DNA from: Gemmatimonadota bacterium
GTDB lineage: Bacteria; Gemmatimonadota; Gemmatimonadetes; Gemmatimonadales; GWC2-71-9
Direction of reading: 5' to 3'
Length of the DNA stretch: 13,073 nucleotides
Assembly (NCBI GenBank): GCA_004357415.1
Contig: SMVY01000008.1
Coordinates: 1 to 13,073, forward strand
Shown one piece after another: positions 1 through 5,814 of this stretch. The notes beneath the pieces are model-generated. The model ran no database searches. It was not told where the DNA came from and saw only the letters and a list, made by a program, of their open reading frames with translations. Position 1 is the stretch's first letter. Each line of letters begins with the position of its first letter. Position numbers and translations under genes: made by a program.

Positions 1-378
1 GACGTAGCTGATGAAGCGGCCCAATCGCAGGATCGCCATGAGTACCATGGCGATGCCGGTCAGGATCAGGACCATGTCGATGAACTGTTCCGAGTCGGCG
101 CCGGGGACTTGGGCCAGCAGCTGGTCGTAGGCAAAGGCGATCACCACGGCCGACACCGCCGTCATCGGCGCCGTCGGGCCCGACGTCTGGACCCGGGTAC
201 CACCCAACGCCGCCGTAATGAACGCGATGATGCCGGCCGAGATGATGCCGGCGAACGCCCCGCGACCGGAGAGGATGCCGAAGGCGGCGCCCAGGCTGAT
301 GGCCACGAAGCTCACGGTGAGCCCGGCCACCATGTTGTGCCAGACCACGATTGGGGTAACGCGATCAGGTGGTGTCAT
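1..378 (-). CDS. SulP-family anion transporter, N-terminal part (gene runs off the left edge)
   Basis: Reading the complementary strand from the ATG at 378-376 gives 126 codons open to base 1, so this is the 5' end of a longer gene. Residues 15-36 (HNMVAGLTVSFVAISLGAAF) match the first membrane segment of SulP/SLC26 permeases. Residues about 58-74 (LGGTRVQTSGPTAPMTA) match the family's glycine- and proline-bearing signature, and a further hydrophobic helix precedes the cut. SulP proteins are inner-membrane transporters, usually of about 500 to 750 residues, that carry sulfate, bicarbonate or other anions; the substrate cannot be told from this fragment. No clear Shine-Dalgarno precedes the ATG, and a GTG at codon 11 or ATG at codon 16 are alternatives. 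The gene lies 45 bp downstream of the EEP lipoprotein gene on the same strand and could be read from it. The family call is firm; substrate and exact start are not. Confidence 0.85.
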   Translation of the reverse strand, partial: MTPPDRVTPIVVWHNMVAGLTVSFVAISLGAAFGILSGRGAFAGIISAGIIAFITAALGGTRVQTSGPTAPMTAVSAVVIAFAYDQLLAQVPGADSEQFIDMVLILTGIAMVLMAILRLGRFISYV

Positions 379-419
379 AAGGGGCGGTGATCGGTCGGAG
401 GCCTATGGGTTGCCATACA

Positions 420-433
420 CTGCTCACTGCTCA
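420..433. repeat. Two tandem heptads (CTGCTCA) overlapping the stop codon of the EEP gene
   Basis: Bases 420-426 and 427-433 are two identical copies of CTGCTCA. They are flanked by degenerate copies at 413-419 (CCATACA) and 434-440 (CTATTCG). The unit differs at one base from CTGCGCA, the unit of the array at 1974-2008 on the other side of the same gene, and has the same orientation. On the coding strand the repeat supplies the final codons and stop (SEQ then TGA at 426-424) of the lipoprotein gene. No function is proposed. Confidence 0.6.
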
Positions 434-1905
434 CTATTCGCTCGCAAGATCAGATCCGCCACCACCGGTAAGTGATCCGTTACCACGTCGGTATCCTCCA
501 CTGCCAGTCTCCAATCCTCCAGCGTCTCCTGCGGCAGCGACGGCGTGTGCAACACGAACCGGTTGCCGATGTCCAGCGTCGCGTCGCTGTAGAACACATA
601 ATCCAATCGGCCCGGCGGGAAGTCTTCGCCGTGCCAGGTGAACGCTTGCGGCCGGTGGGTAAGGCGCGGCACGAGATCGGCGAGCGGCGTGCCGTCCCAG
701 TCGGGAAGCGCGCCCGGCCCGTGGGTCACCGTGTCGACGATCTCACCGTATTGCAGCGTGCGCCGGTCTTGCACCAGCCCCACCAGGTTGGCGTCACCCA
801 TCAGCACGATGGGCGTGCCCTGGGGAATCCCAAACTCGCCGGCTCCCGACTTGGCATCCCGCACATAACCGGCAATGAGGTCCGCTTCGGCAGCCCGACG
901 CTGCGATTCGTCACAACACGGCAGTGACAAAGCTATCAACAGAAGCAAGTCCTGCGGTTCGCTGCCCCCGCTGCCCCCGCCCTCGCCCAGCCTCAACAGC
1001 ACGCCGCCGCTGTCCCCCAGCGAATCAGCCCGCAGGATGGGAAAGGAACTCAGAATCACCGTGCTCTCGCCCCCGACCTTGGCAGTGTACCACGTGTCGT
1101 GGCCGCGGTCGAGCAGCGCCAGCACGTAGGCGACCGCCTCCTCGGTCGGGGTGTCTTGAACCTCCTGGAGCAGAATCACGTCGGCGTCGACGGCGTTGAG
1201 GATGCGCGCCAGGGCCGTCCGCCGTTCCGGATCGGTCAGGTGGTTGTTGAGGTTGTAGCTCAGCAGCCGGACATGGCTGGCGTCGTATCGGGCGATGTCG
1301 ATCGGCACCAGCGGGGGAGGGGGGGCCTCGCTCAGTATGTACCGGGCGCCACCGGGTGCCGCGGGGACCACCGCACCGCTGGCCCCATCTCGCAAGACCA
1401 GGCGAACGGTGTCCCCCGGGAACAACGGCTCGCCGGCAGACTCGGCATCGAGGGCCAACCCGATCTCGAAGTCCGTTCCGGTAACCGTCGGCGCGGTGAC
1501 CAGGCCAACGTCCTGGTGCTCGACCTCGATCTCCCCGGTGGCGCTCACGAACGTCCCTCGCCGGTCGCCGAAGCGCCAGCACAATTCGGCGCCGATGCCG
1601 TGGACCGAACGACCCGTGGTGGCGTCGTTGTCGGTGTCGAGACACAACTCGAGACCGTTGTCCGCCTGGAGGCTCAGTTCCGGCATCACTTCGAACCGCA
1701 CCAGGAGGGAGTACTCGTCGTTGGTGACCCACAACCGTCCCAGGCCGGCCACGGTCCCTGGATCCAACGCATCGCCGGCGATCGGGGTAACCGCGTCCCA
1801 ATCGGCAAACCGGCCGTCGAGCACGATGCGCGCCGAAGCCTGGGGCGCACCCTCGCCGCAGGCCATGACCGTGCAGCAAAGAAGAACGAGGAGCAATCTT
1901 GGCAT
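424..1905 (-). CDS. Secreted lipoprotein with CBM9-like domain and endonuclease/exonuclease/phosphatase (EEP) domain
   Basis: The protein has 493 residues. The ATG at 1905 was chosen because it begins a lipoprotein signal peptide (MPRLLLVLLCCTVMAC, predicted lipidated Cys16) and has GGAG upstream. The open frame extends further to 2346, but that stretch is arginine-rich and lies across a repeat array and a dead gene. Residues about 26-195 look like a CBM9-like beta-sandwich: LDGRFADWDAV, then RLWVTNDEYSLLVRFEV, then LCLDTDNDATTG. A short proline linker (195-199) leads to an EEP phosphoesterase domain (about 210-490) with the expected catalytic residues: N218 in LLSYNL, E248 in LLQEV, D371 and N373 in LMGDAN, D435 in GRLDYVF, and D477-H478 in TDHLPV. 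EEP enzymes cut phosphodiester or phosphomonoester bonds with a divalent metal, in nucleases, sphingomyelinases and phosphatases; the substrate is unknown. It is probably membrane-anchored in the periplasm or at the surface. The CBM9-like call is from remembered pattern and is less sure than the EEP call. Confidence 0.9.
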   Translation of the reverse strand: MPRLLLVLLCCTVMACGEGAPQASARIVLDGRFADWDAVTPIAGDALDPGTVAGLGRLWVTNDEYSLLVRFEVMPELSLQADNGLELCLDTDNDATTGRSVHGIGAELCWRFGDRRGTFVSATGEIEVEHQDVGLVTAPTVTGTDFEIGLALDAESAGEPLFPGDTVRLVLRDGASGAVVPAAPGGARYILSEAPPPPLVPIDIARYDASHVRLLSYNLNNHLTDPERRTALARILNAVDADVILLQEVQDTPTEEAVAYVLALLDRGHDTWYTAKVGGESTVILSSFPILRADSLGDSGGVLLRLGEGGGSGGSEPQDLLLLIALSLPCCDESQRRAAEADLIAGYVRDAKSGAGEFGIPQGTPIVLMGDANLVGLVQDRRTLQYGEIVDTVTHGPGALPDWDGTPLADLVPRLTHRPQAFTWHGEDFPPGRLDYVFYSDATLDIGNRFVLHTPSLPQETLEDWRLAVEDTDVVTDHLPVVADLILRANSEQ

Positions 1906-1921
1906 GTGACCCCGTCTCCGG

Positions 1922-1956
1922 GTGCGTAGTGCGTGGCGCGTCGTGCGCAGTGCTGG
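1922..1956. repeat. Heptad array, five units, consensus GTGCGCA (left arm)
   Basis: Five 7-bp units lie in exact register just upstream of the EEP lipoprotein start codon. Against GTGCGCA, units 1 to 5 carry 1, 2, 3, 0 and 3 mismatches. This array is the reverse complement, allowing for rotation, of the one at 1974-2008, from which 17 bp separate it. Bases 1943-1953 are perfectly complementary (11 bp) to 1992-2002. Bases 1946-1953 can alternatively pair with 1978-1985 (8 bp), so the arms can pair in shifted registers. Confidence 0.75.
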
Positions 1957-1973
1957 AATTCGACGCAAGACCC

Positions 1974-2008
1974 CTGCGCACTGCGACCTGCGCACTGCGC
2001 ACTGCCAC
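1974..2008. repeat. Heptad array, five units, consensus CTGCGCA (right arm)
   Basis: Five 7-bp units in exact register; units 1, 3 and 4 match CTGCGCA exactly, and units 2 and 5 carry 2 and 3 mismatches. The array is inverted with respect to 1922-1956. It begins 2 bp downstream (in the direction of transcription) of the candidate -10 box at 2011-2016, so the transcript of the EEP gene would start in or next to it. The identical phase and opposite orientation of the two arrays argue against chance low complexity. Confidence 0.8.
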
Positions 2009-2010
2009 CG

Positions 2011-2040
2011 ACCATACCTTCTCCCCGTTGGAGGCGTCAA
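2011..2040 (-). promoter_or_regulatory. Candidate sigma70-type promoter of the EEP lipoprotein gene
   Basis: On the minus strand TTGACG (2040-2035, five of six matches to TTGACA) is followed after 18 bp by TATGGT (2016-2011, four of six matches to TATAAT). The predicted start of transcription would fall near 2003-2005, inside the right-hand heptad array. This gives a leader of about 100 nt made largely of the two inverted arrays. The -35 box shares bases with the stop codon of the degraded helix-hairpin-helix gene. This is prediction from consensus only. Confidence 0.45.
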
Positions 2041-2377
2041 GCCGTGGCCTGGGGAAAATTGCCGTGGTAGTGGTGCCATGTTTCGAGCTCGCGGCCCCGC
2101 ACCACCCGTTGTCCCTTCATCGAGCCCTGGTACTCGGTGACGACGGTGGCTTGGCCGTCGCCGACGTAGCCGTCGTAGTAAATAACTACCCAATCCTTTG
2201 TCCGGTGCAGCCGGTGGGCCCGGCGGGTTCTCCCAGCCGCTCCACGGTGGCCGCCGCCTGGCGGTAGGCCCGGACTCTGAACAGGTTGGCCGCCTGTTCC
2301 TCGAGCAGGCGGGCAGTCGCTTCCAATCGCTGGGCGATGGCGGCATTGCTGGGTGCGGCTATTTCATGCTTGCTCAT
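2037..2377 (-). pseudogene. Remnant of a helix-hairpin-helix / PolX-like DNA-binding protein (internal deletion plus frameshift)
   Basis: From the ATG at 2377 (MSKHEIAAPSN) the frame encodes a domain like the N-terminal domain of X-family DNA polymerases: NAAIAQRLEATARLLEEQ followed by LFRVRAYRQAAATVERL. It then runs into unrelated residues and stops at 2186. In another frame, starting near 2225, the same strand encodes AHRLHRTKDWVVIYYDG, then GQATVVTE and GQRVVRGREL, and stops at 2037. That is the C-terminal block I recall from the same family of bacterial helix-hairpin-helix proteins (pattern HDWVVIYF, EGQ-TVVTE, G-RVVRGRE). About 110 residues remain of a protein usually near 270 to 300. 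All GIG-type helix-hairpin-helix motifs are missing, and the two pieces are out of frame at a junction near 2224-2236. The gene therefore looks dead. The family call rests on memory of its conserved ends; the deletion is a strong inference from both ends being adjacent. Confidence 0.75.
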
Positions 2378-2414
2378 GGCGACTCCGGCCTGATGCACGC
2401 CGGAAGCCTGCATT

Positions 2415-2434
2415 ACCGGGACGTAAGTCCCGGT
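2415..2434. promoter_or_regulatory. Perfect 8-bp inverted repeat with 4-nt loop
   Basis: ACCGGGAC (2415-2422), GTAA, then GTCCCGGT (2427-2434) form a perfect hairpin or palindromic site. It lies 38 bp upstream of the dead helix-hairpin-helix gene and in the gap after the 7TM gene. No T-run follows on either strand, so it does not look like a standard intrinsic terminator. It could be an operator left from the dead gene, or a terminator lacking a T-tract for the minus-strand 7TM gene. Confidence 0.4.
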
Positions 2435-2465
2435 GAGATCGCCGTGAAAATTGCTTCATGGGACG

Positions 2466-2603
2466 ATGGTTACAACGGCCGACCGGCGTGAATCGAACGC
2501 CGCCGTGTTGTACGGGACAGCCAAAGGAACGCTCGACGACGGCGATCGCGCCATTACCGGCATGGCCGACGTCGTGCCGTTGCTGCCGTTCCGCTGGCGA
2601 TAG
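2466..2603 (+). CDS. Short ORF of 45 codons, doubtful
   Basis: An ATG at 2466 opens 45 codons ending with TAG at 2601-2603. The predicted peptide begins MVTTADRRESNAAV and ends PLLPFRWR. It has no recognisable domain, signal peptide or good Shine-Dalgarno, and it points toward the end of the 7TM gene. Codon third positions are mostly G or C, but shadow frames in this DNA are too. It is recorded because it is the only plus-strand ORF filling this gap; it may well be chance. Confidence 0.15.
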   Translation: MVTTADRRESNAAVLYGTAKGTLDDGDRAITGMADVVPLLPFRWR

Positions 2604-2607
2604 GGGG

Positions 2608-3345
2608 CTAGGCGCCCGGCGTGGCAGCCGGTGAAGGCTCCCTGTCGAGTGATGGTGCTGGTACTGCTCGCCGCCCGCCCCGCACTATCGTCTGATATCC
2701 CAGCCAAATCAGGGCCAATCCGAGGAACTCGGTGACGTAGAGAACCTCTACGTGGCCGAACCGGGTGAAGGCACCCCCGATCCCGGGAAGCAAGGCACCG
2801 ATGGCGATGGCGATATTGCCAAGATATCGGTGGCGCATCGCCGGCTGGGTGCGGTAGCGCCAGGCGGACACCAGTGCGCCCCCGATGAGGAACGTGGCCG
2901 CGTACAAATTGATGAACGGACTGAACAGGCGCACCCATTGCCACTCGAGCGCGGCTCCCGAGAGCCGGTACGGCTCGACGGCGGCGTAGTTGATCGGGCT
3001 GAGCAGGACGCACACGGCTGCCGTGGTGATGACGGGTACCAGCACGGCCGTCAGGATGTTCGCCGTTCGCCGGCGCAGGAGGAGATAGATGGTGCCTTGG
3101 GCGAGGGGGGCGCCTCCCAGCAGGGCTCCCGAGATGTACCACATGCGGAACACGTCCTCTTGCCAGCCGAAGAGGGTGGTCAGCGATTCGGTGAGGGTCC
3201 CCAGGCCGTACATGAGCAACCCGAAGCCCCACCAGGCCAGGTGGAGCTTGTCCGGCTCGCGGCGCCAGCCGCGCAGCACCACGATGGCGAACGCCAGGGC
3301 GAACACGGTGGTCGCGATCGGGATGTAGTGGACTGCACTCCGCAT
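2608..3345 (-). CDS. Seven-helix integral membrane protein of unknown function
   Basis: The protein has 245 residues with seven hydrophobic stretches at roughly 7-25, 35-55, 67-90, 97-116, 137-160, 173-192 and 200-220, then a proline-rich hydrophilic tail. Arginines after the last helix (VRGGRR) suggest a cytoplasmic C-terminus and so an outside N-terminus. The ATG at 3345 has a good ribosome binding site (AGGAG seven bases upstream). It starts 33 bp after the stop codon of the TonB-dependent receptor on the same strand and is most likely co-transcribed and functionally linked to it, for example in signalling or inner-membrane handling of the same ligand. I do not recognise a named family. 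Conserved polar residues in helices, such as E53 and the W-R-Y cluster near 67-70, are visible but not diagnostic. Confidence 0.85.
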   Translation of the reverse strand: MRSAVHYIPIATTVFALAFAIVVLRGWRREPDKLHLAWWGFGLLMYGLGTLTESLTTLFGWQEDVFRMWYISGALLGGAPLAQGTIYLLLRRRTANILTAVLVPVITTAAVCVLLSPINYAAVEPYRLSGAALEWQWVRLFSPFINLYAATFLIGGALVSAWRYRTQPAMRHRYLGNIAIAIGALLPGIGGAFTRFGHVEVLYVTEFLGLALIWLGYQTIVRGGRRAVPAPSLDREPSPAATPGA

Positions 3346-3378
3346 GATGTGCTCCTGGTAGAGGCGGCCGAGGCTCGG

Positions 3379-5556
3379 CTAGAAGGCGGTCGTCCAGGTG
3401 ACGATGACGTTGCGGCCGGGATCGGGACGGAACAGCCCCCTCGCGTTGGCGGGCTCCGCGTACAGCTTGTTGGTCAGATTGCGCACCGTGAGGCTCAGAG
3501 TATTTCTGGTACCGCCCAGGTTCGGGAGGCGGAGGGATCCATAGATTGTATGAACCGTGAACGAGGGGAGCACCGGGCCCACGGCGCTCACCGTCGGGAA
3601 ATCCTCTTTTTGCTCCCCGTTGTGTCGGACGCGATACGCCAGCATGAAGCGGCCTGCTGGACGCCGATAACTCACTTCGCCGACGATCTTGTCGGAATAG
3701 GTGTCGCCGACCGGATTGATCGGATCATTGACATCCTCGGACGACTGATGGGCGTAATTGCCCTCGATCCAGAAACCGGCTCCCAGCCCGACCTGAGCCA
3801 TGATTTCCACGCCGCGGAACCGGAGTTGCTCGACGTTGACGTTCTGAAGCACCGGGAATCCGCCGGCAGCGGTATCGCCAGTGGCGGCGATGCGGATGCC
3901 GTTGCGAATGGTGTTTTGGTAAAGGAAAGCCTCGACGTACAGGTTCCGCCGTCGCCACTTGAACCCCACATCGACGTTAACGCTCGTTTCGGCCTGGAGA
4001 TCCGGATTCGGCTGCTGGAACGCTTGACCTTCCGGCGTGAAGCCGCTGAAGAACAACTCGGTGATGTTGGGCGCGCGGAACCCACGGCCGACCGCCCCGA
4101 TCAGGTTCAGCTCGCTGGTCAGGGAAAACAGCATGTTTGCTGACCCTACCACCGTGCGATCGACGCTTTCCTCGGGCGGAGCAGTGAGATGTGGTGTTTC
4201 CCGCGTCTTGGCTCGCACTTCTTGACCGCGAACGCCAAGGACGGTGGTGAAGCGGTTGCCGATGTGGAATTCGCCCTGCACGAAGGCGCCGGCACTCCGA
4301 TAGGTGGCGTTGGGCACCGACGGCGTAGAATCCACCGACGGCGGCGGTCCTCCCCCGATGAAGGTTAGGGTGCGGACGTCCGTGTTGTCACTGTGGTCCT
4401 GAAAGAAATCCAGTCCGTACGTCAACAGGTGGCGGCCACCGATGACCTTCATGATCTCGAGCCGGGCTCCGGCCGTCTTGACGTCGGTGAAATTCTTCTG
4501 GGTCGTCGCCAGTCCCGCTCCCGGTCCGAACGGGATGAACACGTTGATGTCGAGATCCCGTTGATTGCGGCCGTAGTAAGCCTTGATGCCCAGGCGGTCG
4601 GCGATGCCCCAGTTCAACCCTTTGCCATCATACCCGAGCGTGAAGCGGGATACCTGCTGGTCGGGATAGAGGATCTGGATGAACGGGGAGCCGGGGCCCA
4701 ACAGGGCTTCGTCGATACGGCCGAAGCCGGCATCCCGCGCCTGGTAGTAAGAGGCCTCGCCGTAGACCGCATGCCGATCGCTGAGGTCGACGCCGACCCC
4801 CAGTCGATAGCTCTCGTCCTCGAGGCCGGTGTCGAACACCGTCGTTTCGGTAGGCAGGGTGATGGCGCCGAAGGTTCCGGACGGTGCGGTATACGGCTGG
4901 GCCTTGCGATAGGTGGCGCTGGCTTGCACCCCGACCTTTCCCCCGCGCCACGCAAGCATGCCGTTGGGCCGTACCTGGTCGTCTCGGCCGCTGGCCAGGA
5001 ATGCCACCTGTCCGTGGAGGCCTTCACTGGCCGCGCTGGGGTAGGTCCGCTTGATGAGATTGATGGCTCCACCGATGGCATCGGTGCCGTAGAGGACCGA
5101 AAGTGGACCACGAACGACCTCCACGCGATCGATTTGATTGACATCGACCAGGGCAGGGAGTTCGCCGAATTCTACTTGGCGCCTGGCATTATTGAGTCGC
5201 AACCCATTCTCCAACAGGAGAATGCGCTGTCCCCGTTGGCCTCGGATGATCGGCCGGGTCTGGTTGGGGCCTACCCCGCTGATGTCGAGCCCCGGGAGGC
5301 GCCGGAACAGGTCGGCCGCCGTGTTGGGCGTCTGCCGTCGGATGCCGGCCGTGTCGATCACGAACACCGGATTGGCGGTGTGAAACACCTGCTGCAGCGT
5401 TCGCGTCGCCGTCACCGTGATCGGTTCGAGCTCGATGGGGGCTGCGGTCGTGTCTTGCTGCGCCAGGGCGGCGGTAGGGACCGCCGTGAGCACGGCGAGC
5501 GACCACGCCAACCGCGCTCGCTGCCATGTCGATGGACGCTTGGTGTAGCTGATCAT
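3379..5556 (-). CDS. TonB-dependent outer-membrane receptor
   Basis: The protein has 725 residues. A signal peptide (positive n-region TKRPSTWQRAR, hydrophobic core, predicted cut after ALA32) is followed by a TonB-box-like segment EPITVTAT at 44-51. A plug domain spans about 50-170, with LFRRLPGLDI, RPIIRGQRGQRILLLENG, RVEVVRGPLSVLYGTDAIGG and AINLIKR. The remainder is a beta-barrel that contains GRGFRAPNITELFF and ends in phenylalanine, as outer-membrane barrels do. Such receptors import iron chelates, heme, cobalamin, other metals or oligosaccharides using the proton motive force relayed by TonB-ExbB-ExbD. The ligand is not evident here; the barrel motif resembles metal and heme receptors, but weakly. 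The plug and barrel appear complete. The gene is divergent from cardiolipin synthase and leads an apparent operon with the 7TM protein. I saw no cobalamin-riboswitch B12 box in the upstream 258 bp. Confidence 0.95.
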   Translation of the reverse strand: MISYTKRPSTWQRARLAWSLAVLTAVPTAALAQQDTTAAPIELEPITVTATRTLQQVFHTANPVFVIDTAGIRRQTPNTAADLFRRLPGLDISGVGPNQTRPIIRGQRGQRILLLENGLRLNNARRQVEFGELPALVDVNQIDRVEVVRGPLSVLYGTDAIGGAINLIKRTYPSAASEGLHGQVAFLASGRDDQVRPNGMLAWRGGKVGVQASATYRKAQPYTAPSGTFGAITLPTETTVFDTGLEDESYRLGVGVDLSDRHAVYGEASYYQARDAGFGRIDEALLGPGSPFIQILYPDQQVSRFTLGYDGKGLNWGIADRLGIKAYYGRNQRDLDINVFIPFGPGAGLATTQKNFTDVKTAGARLEIMKVIGGRHLLTYGLDFFQDHSDNTDVRTLTFIGGGPPPSVDSTPSVPNATYRSAGAFVQGEFHIGNRFTTVLGVRGQEVRAKTRETPHLTAPPEESVDRTVVGSANMLFSLTSELNLIGAVGRGFRAPNITELFFSGFTPEGQAFQQPNPDLQAETSVNVDVGFKWRRRNLYVEAFLYQNTIRNGIRIAATGDTAAGGFPVLQNVNVEQLRFRGVEIMAQVGLGAGFWIEGNYAHQSSEDVNDPINPVGDTYSDKIVGEVSYRRPAGRFMLAYRVRHNGEQKEDFPTVSAVGPVLPSFTVHTIYGSLRLPNLGGTRNTLSLTVRNLTNKLYAEPANARGLFRPDPGRNVIVTWTTAF

Positions 5557-5663
5557 GATTCCGTCTCGGGGCTTAGTTCACTGAGGGCACGCACGAATGA
5601 CGGACCATCATTACCACTCGATGGCTGGCGGCGGTATTGGAAGTGTTACCCATCCACGCGGGG

Positions 5664-5692
5664 TCGACTACGGACCCAGGGGTCCGTATAAT
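5664..5692 (+). promoter_or_regulatory. Candidate promoter with a 20-bp palindrome filling the -35/-10 spacer
   Basis: A perfect TATAAT (5687-5692) is preceded at exactly 17 bp by TCGACT (5664-5669, four of six matches to TTGACA). Bases 5669-5677 (TACGGACCC) and 5680-5688 (GGGTCCGTA) are perfect inverted repeats separated by AG, so the palindrome sits between the two boxes and touches both. That placement is typical of an operator for a dimeric repressor or a MerR-type regulator. The nearest plus-strand gene is cardiolipin synthase, 122 bp further on, giving a leader of about 115 nt. The site also lies in the upstream region of the divergent TonB receptor and could act on that side. No regulator gene is in the window. 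Confidence 0.45.
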
Positions 5693-5814
5693 CCCCAGTA
5701 GCGATTCCTCCGGTTGCAGGCAAACCCAGTGCGTCTGGGCCCGCCCGCGTGGTGGAGGTTCCGGTGGCCGATAAAAAAGGCCGAATGTCCGATCCTGTAA
5801 CTTCATAGAACCTT

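Noticed and set aside
1099..1929. Plus-strand 276-codon frame opposite the EEP gene
   Set aside because: It is the antisense shadow of a gene with clear domains; GC-rich codon bias keeps the opposite frame open.
1922..2008. CRISPR array
   Set aside because: Units are 7 bp, contiguous and without spacers, and the two halves are inverted; this is a heptad repeat, not CRISPR.
1906..2346. N-terminal extension of the EEP frame up to 2346 (640 residues in total)
   Set aside because: The added part is arginine/proline-rich, crosses the heptad arrays and the remnant gene in the wrong frame, and would bury the clear lipoprotein signal peptide that starts at 1905.
2470..2575. tRNA on the minus strand, from a T-arm-like GGCGTTCGATTCACGCC
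   Set aside because: The T-loop is one base out of register with its stem, no matching acceptor, D or anticodon arms are found, and the 3' flank cannot pair with an upstream segment.
2752..4143. Plus-strand 463-codon frame opposite the 7TM and TonB receptor genes
   Set aside because: It spans two real genes in antisense with no domain or start-site support.
5767..5790. Intrinsic terminator at GGCC-GATAAAAAA-GGCC
   Set aside because: The stem is only 4 bp. On the minus strand the T6 tract falls inside the loop rather than after the stem, and no gene ends nearby.
5710..5800. Cyclic-di-GMP-I (GEMM) riboswitch upstream of cls, from the segment GGCAAACC
   Set aside because: The required downstream GACGCAAAGCC core and second stem are absent, so the short match is coincidental.
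5557..5814. Cobalamin riboswitch upstream of the TonB receptor
   Set aside because: No B12 box or the conserved AGGGAA-CCGGTG core can be found on the minus strand; GCCACCGGAACC is only a partial resemblance.
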